DNA from: JAPKYZ01 sp033763835
GTDB lineage: Bacteria; Acidobacteriota; Terriglobia; Bryobacterales; Bryobacteraceae
Assembly (NCBI GenBank): GCA_033763835.1
Contig: JANRJS010000038.1
Location: 1-64,000 of the forward strand
Reading direction: 5' to 3'
DNA: 64,000 nt
In this document: positions 43,148 through 51,798 of the stretch, piece by piece
Layout: every line of letters begins with the position of its first letter
How positions within the stretch are numbered: position 1 is the first letter of the stretch
The notes under the pieces: generated by a model
Databases searched by the model: none
Told to the model about the DNA's origin: nothing
The model's input: only the letters and a program-made list of their open reading frames with translations
Position numbers and translations under genes: made by a program

Positions 43148-43972
43148 CTACCGACGCCGCAGCCAATCGGCAAGCCGCGCGGGCCAACTCGAAAGAGCGA
43201 TGTCAGTCTGCGCCAAACTCACCCCGTGCGGGCCTTTTTCGTAGATGTGCATCTCCACCGGGACTCCCGCTTTGCGGCACGCCATGTAAAACAGGACGCT
43301 ATTTTCGGGCGGTACACCGGCGTCTTCGTTGGTGTGGAAGAGAAAGATGGGCGGTGTGTCTTTGGTCACTCGCAGTTCGTTCGACAAGTCTTCGGCCAAG
43401 TCCGCCGGAGGTGGATCGCCGATTAAATTGCGCCGCGATCCTTTGTGTACATACGTCTCGTTGGTGAACGTGATCACCGGATAGCCCAGAATCGCGAAAT
43501 CCGGCCGGGTGCCGGGACCGAAATGCGTCGCCACCGTAGCCGCCAAGTGCCCGCCCGCCGAGAAGCCCATGACGCCCACGCGCGCCGGGTCGAACTTCAA
43601 CTCCGCCGACTTACGCCGCGCGTACCGCAGTGCCTGTTGTGCGTCCTGCAAAGGGGCGGGGTGGCGATAGCGCGGCCCCAATCGATACTTCACGACAAAC
43701 GCCGTCACGCCTTGCGAGTTCAGCCAGAGCGCCACCGGGTGGCCTTCGTGATCGGTGGCGAGCGCGCCGTAGCCGCCGCCGGGAAACACGACGACGGCCT
43801 GCCCATTGGGATTCTTCGCCGGATAGGCGGTAATCGAAGGTTTATCCGCGTCTTCGCTACCCGCCGCTCCGGGAGCGTCGCCCGGCCACAGAAGTTCGCC
43901 CGCCGGCATCGGAGGCAGACGCTGTGCGGTCAGGATCGCGCTACTCAGTAAACACAGGAATGCTCTCGACAT
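43148..43972 (-). CDS. Exported alpha/beta hydrolase (BD-FAE/acetylxylan-esterase-like)
   Basis: A 274-aa serine esterase with a signal peptide (1-16). The oxyanion-side motif is AVVVFPGGGYG, the nucleophile Ser is in VGVMGFSAGGHLAA, the Asp is in FHTNEDAGVPPENS, and the His is in EKGPHGVSL. This set matches the bifunctional feruloyl/acetyl-xylan esterase-like family that removes acyl groups from hemicellulose. With the apionate-lactonase-like protein it hints at plant polymer use. It overlaps the VOC gene by 32 bp. Confidence 0.82.
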   Translation of the reverse strand: MSRAFLCLLSSAILTAQRLPPMPAGELLWPGDAPGAAGSEDADKPSITAYPAKNPNGQAVVVFPGGGYGALATDHEGHPVALWLNSQGVTAFVVKYRLGPRYRHPAPLQDAQQALRYARRKSAELKFDPARVGVMGFSAGGHLAATVATHFGPGTRPDFAILGYPVITFTNETYVHKGSRRNLIGDPPPADLAEDLSNELRVTKDTPPIFLFHTNEDAGVPPENSVLFYMACRKAGVPVEMHIYEKGPHGVSLAQTDIALSSWPARLADWLRRR

Positions 43973-44360
43973 TCTTCACCTCCGAAACGTCCTGCCCGAA
44001 TCGCAGTAAATAACCGTGCGGGTCATGAATCCCAAATTCCACCATGTCGTAGAACATGCGCACCGGCGAATAGTCGACTTTCGCCTTGTCTTTCAGGTGG
44101 TCCCATGCGGCGCGAATGTCGTTCGAGTAAATGTAGAGCGATCCGGTCATCGACGGCGTAGTTCCGGCTTCGCCCACCGCGAACATGATCGCCGCATCGC
44201 AGCCGGGAGCCTGCAAATAACACCAAAACGGCGTTCCATCCTCGCGCCGCTGCATTCCTCGAACCTCGAAACCGAGGAGCTTGGTGTAGAAATCGATCGC
44301 GCCAGCCACGTCCGTCGAGCGCAACAAAGCGGTAATGGCTCGCACCGTCATTGGCGGCAT
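43941..44360 (-). CDS. VOC family protein (glyoxalase/bleomycin-resistance fold)
   Basis: A 139-aa protein. It contains VRAITALLRSTDVAGAIDFY, LLGFEVRGMQ and FGIHDPHGYLLRFGQ, the paired beta-alpha-beta-beta-beta modules of the vicinal oxygen chelate fold. The late Glu of the usual E-x-D-P-x-G pattern is replaced (GIHDPHG). The function is unknown: glyoxalase, dioxygenase or antibiotic binding. Starts at 44360 and 44351 are both possible; neither has a clear Shine-Dalgarno sequence. The frame is open further upstream, into the divergent gene, without family similarity. Confidence 0.8.
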   Translation of the reverse strand: MPPMTVRAITALLRSTDVAGAIDFYTKLLGFEVRGMQRREDGTPFWCYLQAPGCDAAIMFAVGEAGTTPSMTGSLYIYSNDIRAAWDHLKDKAKVDYSPVRMFYDMVEFGIHDPHGYLLRFGQDVSEVKNVESIPVFTE

Positions 44361-44394
44361 ACCCACACTGTCATGGATGACATAATGACATGCA

Positions 44395-47181
44395 ATGCTG
44401 GCGATTTTCGTTCTCCTCGCCGCCGCGCCGGACTTCGTGAAAGACGTCCGTCCGATCCTCTCCGACCGCTGCTTCGCCTGCCACGGCCCGGACGACAACC
44501 GCCGCATGGCGAACGTCCGTCTGGACACAAAAGAAGGAATCGCGCAGGCGCTGGCGAAAATCGAACCGCGCGTCGCGCACGATAAGAAAGCGTTGCGCAT
44601 GCCGCCGCCGGGCTCTCCCGAATTGACTCCGGCCCAAATCGCGACCCTCAAGAACTGGATCGCGAGTGGCGGCGAGTGGCGCTCACACTGGAGCTTCGAT
44701 CCGCCGCAACGCGCCGTGCCGCCGAACGTTCCCGGCGCGACGCCGATCGACAAATTCATTCGCGCCAGACTCGACCGCGAAAAACTAGTCCCCGCCCCGC
44801 GCGCCGATCGGGCGACTTTGTTGCGCCGCGCGAGCCTCGACCTGACCGGCCTTCCGCCCACGCCCGCCGAACTCTCCGCCTATCTCGCCGATTCTTCGCC
44901 CCGCGCCTACGAGAAAGCCATCGACCGTCTACTCGCTTCACCGCATTATGGCGAGCGAATGGCGCTCCACTGGCTCGACCTCGCGCGTTACGCCGACACG
45001 CACGGCTATCACATCGATTCTCATCGCGACATGTGGGCGTGGCGCGATTGGGTGATCGGCGCGTTCAACAAGAATCTGCCGTACGACAAGTTCACGGTCT
45101 GGCAGCTCGCCGGAGATTTGCTGCCCAACCCTACTCCGGAACAGATTCTCGCCACGGGTTTCAATCGCAACCACATGATCAATTACGAAGGCGGCGCGAT
45201 TCCCGAGGAGTATCTGGTGGAGTATGTCGTGGATCGCGTCGAGGCTACGTCGAACGTCTGGATGGGCCTCACCATGGGTTGCGCGCGTTGTCACGATCAC
45301 AAGTACGACCCCATTCGCCAGCGCGATTTCTACCGGTTTTTCGCCTTCTTCAACACCGTTCGGGAGAAGGGTCTCGACGGGCAGAAGGGGAACGCCGAAC
45401 CGTTGTTGCGGCTGCCCGAACCGGCTCAAAAGGCGCGGCTCGACGCCGTCGCTACGCGTATCGCGGAGCTCGAAGATTGGCAGGACCGAGCCAACATACC
45501 GGCCTTGCAGCGCGATTGGGAAGCGCAAGCGAAGTTCCCCGCCGCGCCGGAAAGTTCGCCGGAGGGCAAGCTCGCCGCGTCGATTCGCGTGAAGATCGGC
45601 GCCCGGCTCGACACCGTACCCACCACGATTTTCGAGGAACCGGTTCGCGTCTGGATCGACGGCGGCGAAGCCATTGGGCGCAATCGACGGGGTTCGTACC
45701 TTTACGTAGCACGAGACGGCCGGGTAGAGCGCACGCGCAAACAGTTCGTTACCGGGGAGTGGATGAACGTCGCCGTGAGCGGCGGCGCGCTCTACATCGA
45801 TGGCGAGCGCGCCGAGACGCAACCCATAAGCGGCGTCGTGATTCCCGCCGTGCATACTCGCGGGTCGCGCGAAGACCCGCGGCAATTCGCCCGCTCCCTC
45901 ACGCTAGACGAGATTCGGGTCTTGGCCCGCCACGAACCGGCGCGATTAGCGCTCGCCGTACCGGAATCGAAGCGCTCCAAAGATCAGCGCCAGACGCTGT
46001 TCGAGTACTTCTCGGCGCACGCGGGACCCGAATCCGTTCGCCAAGTGCATGCCGAACTTGCCGCGCTCTACCGCGAGCGCGAGGACCTGCTCTACGAAAT
46101 TCCGTCCGCGATGGTGATGGGCGAGATGGCGATTCCGCGCGAGACGAAGATTCTCGCTCGCGGCGACTACCGCAACGGCACCGAGGCCGTGAGTGCGCAA
46201 ACTCCCGGCTTCTTGCCGCCGCTCCCCAAGGACGCGCCGCCCAATCGATTAGGACTCGCGCAGTGGCTGGTGTCGCGCGAGCATCCGTTGACCGCCCGCG
46301 TGGCGGTAAACCGGTTTTGGCACATGCTGTTCGGTACGGGACTGGTTAAGACCGTGGAGGATTTCGGTAGCCAGGGCGAAGTGCCCGTGCATCCCGAACT
46401 GCTCGATTGGCTGGCGGTCGAGTTTATGGAATCGGGTTGGGATGTCAAGCGCATCGTGAAGTTGATGGCGATGTCCGACGCGTACCAACGGTCTTCAAAG
46501 GCCACGCCAGCGCTGGTCGAGCGCGATCCCGACAACCGGCTGCTGGTGCGCGGTCCGCGTTTCCGCTTGCCCGCCGAGTTCGTCCGCGACAACGCGCTTG
46601 CCGCCGCGGGATTACTCAACGCGAAGATCGGCGGTCCGAGCGTCGCTCCGTATCAGCCGTCCGGCGTCTGGGAAGACATCGCCTACGGCGACACGTTTTC
46701 CGCGCAGCGCTACCAACAGGACCATGGCGACAAGCTCTACCGCCGGTCGATGTACACGTTCTGGAAGCGCACCGCGCCGCCCCCCGGACTCGCGACGTTC
46801 GACGCACCGGATCGCGAGAAGTGCATCGCGCGGCGCGCGCTGACCAACACTCCGCTGCAGGCGCTCGTGTTGTTGAACGATCCAACGTACGTCGAAGCGG
46901 CGCGCGTCCTTGCGGCGAATGCGATGGCGACGCCCGATCCGCTTCAGGCGATGTACCGGCGTACGCTCGCCCGCAATCCGACGCCGCGCGAATCGCAATT
47001 GCTGCGCGCGCAGTTTGTGAAACAGCTCTCCGTCTATCGCAATTGGAAAGCGGGCGCGGACGAGTTGTTGAGCGTGGGCGAAGCGCCCGTACCCGCCAAG
47101 ATCGACCGCGCCGCACTCGCCGCTTGGACCACGGTGGCGAGTACGATTCTCAATCTCGACGAGACGGTGACCAAGCAATGA
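44395..47181 (+). CDS. PSCyt1-DUF1549-LamG-like-DUF1553 protein
   Basis: A 928-aa exported protein (short signal about 1-11). A cytochrome-c-like N-terminal domain has a CxxCH heme site (C26, C29, H30). DUF1549/PSCyt2 is at about 115-320 with a second CxxCH (C296, C299, H300) followed by DHKYDP. A concanavalin/LamG-like insert is at about 395-530 (VRVWIDGGEAIGRNRRGSYL). DUF1553/PSD1 fills the end (VNRFWHMLFGTGLVKTVEDF). Such proteins are abundant in Planctomycetes and Acidobacteriota, where they are linked to polysaccharide and sulfated-sugar use. The next gene overlaps by ATGA. Confidence 0.9.
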   Translation: MLAIFVLLAAAPDFVKDVRPILSDRCFACHGPDDNRRMANVRLDTKEGIAQALAKIEPRVAHDKKALRMPPPGSPELTPAQIATLKNWIASGGEWRSHWSFDPPQRAVPPNVPGATPIDKFIRARLDREKLVPAPRADRATLLRRASLDLTGLPPTPAELSAYLADSSPRAYEKAIDRLLASPHYGERMALHWLDLARYADTHGYHIDSHRDMWAWRDWVIGAFNKNLPYDKFTVWQLAGDLLPNPTPEQILATGFNRNHMINYEGGAIPEEYLVEYVVDRVEATSNVWMGLTMGCARCHDHKYDPIRQRDFYRFFAFFNTVREKGLDGQKGNAEPLLRLPEPAQKARLDAVATRIAELEDWQDRANIPALQRDWEAQAKFPAAPESSPEGKLAASIRVKIGARLDTVPTTIFEEPVRVWIDGGEAIGRNRRGSYLYVARDGRVERTRKQFVTGEWMNVAVSGGALYIDGERAETQPISGVVIPAVHTRGSREDPRQFARSLTLDEIRVLARHEPARLALAVPESKRSKDQRQTLFEYFSAHAGPESVRQVHAELAALYREREDLLYEIPSAMVMGEMAIPRETKILARGDYRNGTEAVSAQTPGFLPPLPKDAPPNRLGLAQWLVSREHPLTARVAVNRFWHMLFGTGLVKTVEDFGSQGEVPVHPELLDWLAVEFMESGWDVKRIVKLMAMSDAYQRSSKATPALVERDPDNRLLVRGPRFRLPAEFVRDNALAAAGLLNAKIGGPSVAPYQPSGVWEDIAYGDTFSAQRYQQDHGDKLYRRSMYTFWKRTAPPPGLATFDAPDREKCIARRALTNTPLQALVLLNDPTYVEAARVLAANAMATPDPLQAMYRRTLARNPTPRESQLLRAQFVKQLSVYRNWKAGADELLSVGEAPVPAKIDRAALAAWTTVASTILNLDETVTKQ

Positions 47182-48563
47182 GCCTCAGGCGATCGGCAAT
47201 GAACCTGACGCGTCGAAACTTCCTCGGAATGGTGGCGCTCCAATCGCTGGGGAGCGCCGCTACTCACTTCGCACCCAAGGCCAAGCGCGTAATCTTCTTG
47301 CATCAATCGGGCGGCCCGGCGCAGCAGGATTTGTTCGATTGGAAACCGGACCTCGTGAAACATCGCGGTATCGATCTTCCGGCGAGCGTGCGCATGGGGC
47401 AGAGGATCACCGGCATGACTTCCGGGCAATCGACGCTCCCTGTCGCGCCGACGATTTTCAAGTTCGCCCAGCACGGCCGATCGGGCGCATGGGTATCCGA
47501 ACTTCTGCCGCACACCGCGAAGATCGTCGACGACATCACGATCGTCAAGAGCGTCCATACCGACGCCATTAATCACGATCCGGCGATCACGTTCATCCAG
47601 ACCGGATCGCAACAGCCGGGTCGGCCGAGCTTCGGCAGTTGGGTGAGCTACGGCCTGGGCAGCGAGAACGCGAACCTGCCCGCGTTCGTCGTGCTGGTGA
47701 GTCAATCGAGCGGATTGAATATCGATCAGCCTTTGTTCTCGCGGCTGTGGTCGAGCGGATTTCTGCCGTCGAACTATCAGGGCATCAAGTTCCGCTCGGC
47801 GGGCGACCCGGTGCTGTATCTCTCGGACGCGCCGGGCATCGATCGCGAGACGCGGCGGCGAATGCTCGACAATTTGGGAGCTTTGAACAAAGCCCAGGCC
47901 GACGAGTTCCACGATCCCGAGATCGAGACGCGCATCGCGCAGTATGAGATGGCGTATCGCATGCAGACGTCCGTTCCCGAGTTGATGGACCTCTCGAAGG
48001 AAACGGACGAGACGTTCGCGATGTACGGGCCGGACGTCCGAAAGCCCGGTACGTACGCGTCGCATTGTCTGCTCGCGCGGCGGCTAGTCGAGCGCGGCGT
48101 GCGTTTCGTGCAACTCTACAAGCGCGGTTGGGATCAGCACAATAATCTTCCCCGCGATCTACGGTTGCAGTGCGAAGCGGTGGATCAACCGTCGGCGGCG
48201 CTGGTGACGGACCTAAAGCGGCGCGGATTGCTCGACGACACGCTCGTCGTCTGGGGCGGCGAGTTCGGGCGCACGGTCTATTGCCAGGGGCGGCTCACCG
48301 AATCGGATTACGGGCGCGATCATCACCCGCGCAACTTCGCCATGTGGTTCGCGGGCGGCGGCGTGAAGCGCGGAACCACCATCGGCGAGACGGACGACTT
48401 CAGCTACAACATCGCCGCCGACCCCATCCACGTTCACGACATTCAGGCGACGCTGCTCCATTGCCTGGGCGTCGACCATAAGCGCCTGACCTACAAGTTC
48501 CAGGGCCGCGACTTCCGCCTCACCGACGTGCACGGCGAGGTGGTGAAGAAGATGCTGGCCTAA
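47178..48563 (+). CDS. DUF1501 domain protein
   Basis: A 461-aa protein with a twin-arginine-type signal (LTRRNFLGMVALQS) and the DUF1501 body related to the sulfatase/alkaline phosphatase superfamily. RVIFLHQSGGPAQQDLFDWK, CLLARRLVERGVRFVQLY, VVWGGEFGRTVYCQG and HHPRNFAMWFAGGGVKRG are characteristic. It is almost always encoded beside a DUF1549/DUF1553 protein, as here, with a 4-bp coupled start; the pair is thought to act together outside the cytoplasm, but the reaction is not established. An alternative start is at 47199. Confidence 0.9.
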   Translation: MSLRRSAMNLTRRNFLGMVALQSLGSAATHFAPKAKRVIFLHQSGGPAQQDLFDWKPDLVKHRGIDLPASVRMGQRITGMTSGQSTLPVAPTIFKFAQHGRSGAWVSELLPHTAKIVDDITIVKSVHTDAINHDPAITFIQTGSQQPGRPSFGSWVSYGLGSENANLPAFVVLVSQSSGLNIDQPLFSRLWSSGFLPSNYQGIKFRSAGDPVLYLSDAPGIDRETRRRMLDNLGALNKAQADEFHDPEIETRIAQYEMAYRMQTSVPELMDLSKETDETFAMYGPDVRKPGTYASHCLLARRLVERGVRFVQLYKRGWDQHNNLPRDLRLQCEAVDQPSAALVTDLKRRGLLDDTLVVWGGEFGRTVYCQGRLTESDYGRDHHPRNFAMWFAGGGVKRGTTIGETDDFSYNIAADPIHVHDIQATLLHCLGVDHKRLTYKFQGRDFRLTDVHGEVVKKMLA

Positions 48564-48566
48564 ACT
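48561..48566 (+). promoter_or_regulatory. TAAACT -10-like box before the second antitoxin gene
   Basis: TAAACT ends 6 nt before the ATG at 48573 and overlaps the stop codon of the DUF1501 gene. There is no Shine-Dalgarno sequence, so this may be a leaderless start of the toxin-antitoxin operon. Confidence 0.3.
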
Positions 48567-48572
48567 GAAGAT

Positions 48573-48824
48573 ATGGTCCCGGTCAAGACCGATGTTTTCG
48601 ACGGCGGCGGATTCCGCGCCATCCGGCTGCCCGAGCAGATCGACCTTGGCGTGGGCGAAGTTCTGATCGAGACTCGCGGCGACGAGGTTGTAATTCGGAG
48701 AGGCGGCAAGACGATCGGCGATGTATTGCGCGAGGTCGGTTTCGAGCCGAGCGAAGACTTCATGAAGGAAGGACGCCCCGATCAGGGCGTCGTCGAAGTT
48801 CGCAAGTATTGGTTCGAGGATTGA
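48573..48824 (+). CDS. AbrB/VapB-type antitoxin
   Basis: An 83-aa protein. An N-terminal swapped-hairpin AbrB-like domain (KTDVFDGGGFRAIRLPEQI, VGEVLIETRGDEVVIRRG) is followed by a toxin-binding tail. The stop overlaps the toxin start as TTGA. The fold class differs from the ribbon-helix-helix antitoxin at 35718, so the two modules in this window are not recent copies. Confidence 0.85.
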   Translation: MVPVKTDVFDGGGFRAIRLPEQIDLGVGEVLIETRGDEVVIRRGGKTIGDVLREVGFEPSEDFMKEGRPDQGVVEVRKYWFED

Positions 48825-49222
48825 TCTATCTTCTCGACACTAACGTCTGCATTGACCTCATGCGCAGGCGGAGCACCGCTATTCGCCGGAGGTTGGATCG
48901 GTTGCCCTTACTTGCCTGCGGAATGTCCGTGGTCACTCTCGGCGAGTTGTTAGTCGGACCGATCAAGTCGAAAGACCCCGCAGGCGAATCGGCGAAGGTT
49001 CAACTTCTTCGACAAGGCATTCCCGATTTGGTTTTCGACTCCCGGGCCGTCTTACACTACGCTCAAATTCGAGCTGAGTTGGAACTGCGAGGAGAGGGTA
49101 TCGGGCCGCTCGACACCATGATTGCGGGACACGCTCGATCATTGGATTTGATTCTCGTGACAAGCAATCAACGCGAATTTCGCCGTGTGCCGGGTCTCCG
49201 CGTCGAAACATGGAGCGACTAA
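48821..49222 (+). CDS. PIN domain toxin (VapC type), second module
   Basis: A 133-aa PIN ribonuclease. The acidic set is visible as Asp in IYLLDTNVCIDLM, Glu in TLGELLVGP, Asp in GPLDTMIAGHA, then LVTSNQREF. The TTG at 48821 overlaps the antitoxin stop by 4 bp and starts at the conserved strand; a TTG four codons upstream is possible. Its 3' end overlaps the AGE-family gene by 13 bp. Confidence 0.88.
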   Translation: MIYLLDTNVCIDLMRRRSTAIRRRLDRLPLLACGMSVVTLGELLVGPIKSKDPAGESAKVQLLRQGIPDLVFDSRAVLHYAQIRAELELRGEGIGPLDTMIAGHARSLDLILVTSNQREFRRVPGLRVETWSD

Positions 49223-50283
49223 CCCGCTACCGCCGCGCGCTCGACCAGTCCATCGCCTTTTGGCGCGAGCATTCCCTCGACCGCGAGTACGGCGGCTACT
49301 TCACGTGCCTCACACGCGAGGGGCGAGTGTACGATTCGCGCAAGTACGTCTGGTTGATGGGCCGCGCGGCGTGGATGTTCGCGAAGCTCGGCTACCCGGA
49401 GGAATCGAAGCTCATCGGCGAGTTTGTCCGCCGCCACGCAGCCGACGAACAAGGTAGGTATTGGTTCGCGCTCGAACGCGACGGGCGCAAGGCGATCTTT
49501 CAACGTAAGCCCTACGCCGCAGTGTTCGTGTGCTTGGCGCTGAACGCGCTTGGCTACCGAGAAGAGGCGACCGCATTGTTCTGGCAAATCCGGAAGTGGA
49601 TCGCCAATCCAACGCTGCTTGATCGTCCCGCCATTGCGCACACCCAACTCGCCGACGCGATGGTGACGATTTCGATGCTGCTCGAACTCGATATCGCGCC
49701 GGAGCTTCTCGCCGCGCAAGTGGATCTCGCCTTCGAGCATCTGCACCCCGAACTGGGCGTGTTCGTCGAGAATCGCGGCATTCCCGAAGACTTACCGCCG
49801 GGCCGTTTGTGGTGCCCCGGCCACTCGATGGAAGTGGCGTGGTTTTTGTATCGCGCGCTTGAAAAGCTTGGCGACACAAGCCGTCATGCGCTCGTTACGA
49901 GTTCGATAGGCAATGCGCTGACGCACGGTTGGGACGAGGAGATGGGCGGACTCCTCTACTTCCGCGACACACGCGGGTTGCCGCTCCTCGAACTCGAAGC
50001 CGACATGAAGTTGTGGTGGCCGCACACGGAAGCGATGTTGGCGCTGGCTCACGCATGGCGGCGCACGCGCGATCCCCGGTGGCTCACGTGGCTCGACCGA
50101 ATCGACGAGTACTCATGGCGCGTGTTCGTCGACGAAGAGTGCGGCGAATGGTTCGGCTACGCGTCCCGCGAGGGGCGTGTGACGCATCAGGCAAAAGGCA
50201 ACCATTACAAGGGGTTTTTCCATGTGCCGCGCGCCCTTCACTACGCCATCGAAGAAATTTCCGCCATGGAATCAGAGGCGTAG
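49210..50283 (+). CDS. AGE family epimerase/isomerase
   Basis: A 357-aa (alpha/alpha)6-barrel enzyme of the N-acylglucosamine 2-epimerase family. Motifs include FWREHSLDREYGGYF near the start, RKYVWLMGRAAWMFAKLG, CPGHSMEVAWFLYRAL (active-site His), KLWWPHTEAMLALAHAW and GNHYKGFFHVPRAL (second active-site His). It isomerises or epimerises an unphosphorylated or N-acyl sugar; the exact substrate is unknown. It overlaps the toxin gene by 13 bp, so it may be read from the same message. Confidence 0.88.
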   Translation: MERLTRYRRALDQSIAFWREHSLDREYGGYFTCLTREGRVYDSRKYVWLMGRAAWMFAKLGYPEESKLIGEFVRRHAADEQGRYWFALERDGRKAIFQRKPYAAVFVCLALNALGYREEATALFWQIRKWIANPTLLDRPAIAHTQLADAMVTISMLLELDIAPELLAAQVDLAFEHLHPELGVFVENRGIPEDLPPGRLWCPGHSMEVAWFLYRALEKLGDTSRHALVTSSIGNALTHGWDEEMGGLLYFRDTRGLPLLELEADMKLWWPHTEAMLALAHAWRRTRDPRWLTWLDRIDEYSWRVFVDEECGEWFGYASREGRVTHQAKGNHYKGFFHVPRALHYAIEEISAMESEA

Positions 50284-50303
50284 CGGGACGTGTAAACGGA
50301 AGC

Positions 50304-50394
50304 GGGGCGGAGGCCGGATAGTTTGACGGCACGGCTAGCGCACAGGCCGTAGGCCGTTGTGCGCGTTTAGCAAAAGGGAATCCGGTCCCGCCCC
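50304..50394. other. Strongly foldable 91-nt intergenic element
   Basis: The outer stem GGGGCGG (50304-50310) / CCGCCCC (50388-50394) continues through CCGGAT (50314-50319) / ATCCGG (50380-50385). Inside is a second stem GCTAGCGCACA (50334-50344) / TGTGCGC-GTT-TAGC (50358-50371). Together that is more than 20 paired bases in a gap between converging genes. It could be a small RNA, a REP-like element or a two-way transcription barrier. There is no T-run next to it and no reading frame fits. Confidence 0.5.
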
Positions 50395-50463
50395 AAAACC
50401 TCTTCAAAACCCCTATTCGTTCCTAACTCTCGCCAGTGCCCTCAAACAATCGGATTCCCACTC

Positions 50464-51768
50464 TTAAAACCGAAGCGAGCCCGACAGGATCAGCGAGTGC
50501 ATTGTCACCCGAACTTGCGAGTTCGAGTACTCGCCCGCCGCGAGCGAGCTTTGCCCGACGCGCGCCGTCGTGGGAGGGTTGAACGCGTAGGCCGCGTCCC
50601 AGCTCCAAGGTCCGCGCTTGTAGCCGAGCCCGGTCGAGATTGCGCTCTTCACGATCGCCCCGGTCAGCGGCGTCAGCGTCGATCCCGGCACGGGATTCTG
50701 CGTGAAGAATGTGCCCGCGCGAAATGCGAGCGCGTCGGTTACCGGAGTCTCCATACCAAAGCGCCACACATATTGATCTCGCCAATCGAGCGGCACACCG
50801 TCTACGATCCGATTCGTGTCCAGCAGTCCGTTGATGTCGGCATTGTTTCCATTGGTGAGCGTGACGGGCAGACTGCGGAACGCCCGGCTCCAGTTGATCC
50901 AATCCATTTGCGCAAGCAGCTTCAAGCGCGAGTTCGCCCGCCAGTTGAAGCTAGCAACGATCGATTGCGGCAGCGTGTTGTCGACCTGCGCGTCGTAGCG
51001 ATAGTCGGGACGGGCCGCGAGTCCCGCCGCTTCGAACTGACGGTCGAGCGTGCCATGCGCGACACCGTGCGTCGTAATCGTCGTGCGTGTCTTGTAAGCC
51101 AGGCCGAAGTCGAGCGACTTGTGCGGGCGCGCCAGAACGCCGATCGTGCCGCTCCAACCGTAGCCCGTCGTGCTCAGATCGAGCGCCGTTTTCAAGCCGC
51201 GTAGCGCCGGATGGATCTGAAAAATGTACGGTGTGCGCAGCGTGTTTTGGTTGTAGACCACGTTCGCCGTGCCGCCCAGCGCCCAGCCGCGTCCCAAATC
51301 GACGCCGAAGCCGAAGGCACCGCGCGCCGCGAGGATCGCCGACTTGTGATCGCGCAAACCCCAACTCGCGCCCGCCGTTCCGGGAGCGTCCACATAGCGC
51401 CAAGTGCCCGACATCATCGTTTCCGGCAGTACCGCGGCGCCCACCGTCCAACGCGACTTACCGAGAGGCACGGCGACGGCGGCGAACGGCAGTACGCCGA
51501 AGCCGTTGCGAAGCGTCCCGTTCGAGTCCACGGCATTCTGGAACGAACCTTGCGCCCCCAGCAGATTCACGTGTAAATCGAGCGATCGGGCGGACATGCG
51601 CGCCAAGCCGGCCGGATTCACGGCGAGCGCCATCGTGGCGTCACCCTCCACAAACGTCCCGCCCGTCGCGGCGGAGCGGGCGCTCCACCCATTGCCATAG
51701 AGACCCTGCGCTTGAAGCGCCGCGCACACGAACAAGAAACCACCGATTCCACGAAACATGTCGCGCAT
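50464..51768 (-). CDS. FadL/OmpP1-type outer membrane transporter
   Basis: A 434-aa outer membrane barrel with a signal peptide (about 1-21, LQAQG). The N-terminal segment GNGWSARSAATGGTFVEGDA then LAVNPAGLARM is the characteristic FadL hatch start. TGYGWSGTIGVLARPHKSLD and a C-terminal strand ending in Phe (LSGSLRF) follow. FadL proteins carry long-chain fatty acids and other hydrophobic compounds through the outer membrane. Start 51768 or 51759 are both possible. It is divergent from the HD-GYP gene. Confidence 0.85.
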   Translation of the reverse strand: MRDMFRGIGGFLFVCAALQAQGLYGNGWSARSAATGGTFVEGDATMALAVNPAGLARMSARSLDLHVNLLGAQGSFQNAVDSNGTLRNGFGVLPFAAVAVPLGKSRWTVGAAVLPETMMSGTWRYVDAPGTAGASWGLRDHKSAILAARGAFGFGVDLGRGWALGGTANVVYNQNTLRTPYIFQIHPALRGLKTALDLSTTGYGWSGTIGVLARPHKSLDFGLAYKTRTTITTHGVAHGTLDRQFEAAGLAARPDYRYDAQVDNTLPQSIVASFNWRANSRLKLLAQMDWINWSRAFRSLPVTLTNGNNADINGLLDTNRIVDGVPLDWRDQYVWRFGMETPVTDALAFRAGTFFTQNPVPGSTLTPLTGAIVKSAISTGLGYKRGPWSWDAAYAFNPPTTARVGQSSLAAGEYSNSQVRVTMHSLILSGSLRF

Positions 51769-51798
51769 ATCGGCGCAAATGTTTCGATAAGTGAATTT

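Noticed and set aside
44676..46349. 557-codon frame inside the DUF1549/DUF1553 gene
   Set aside because: It is Arg/Ala-rich shadow sequence in GC-rich DNA with no domain; the other frame has conserved heme motifs.
46407..47177. Upstream extension of the DUF1501 frame
   Set aside because: It overlaps the well-supported DUF1553 domain; the ATGA overlap and Tat signal place the start at 47178.
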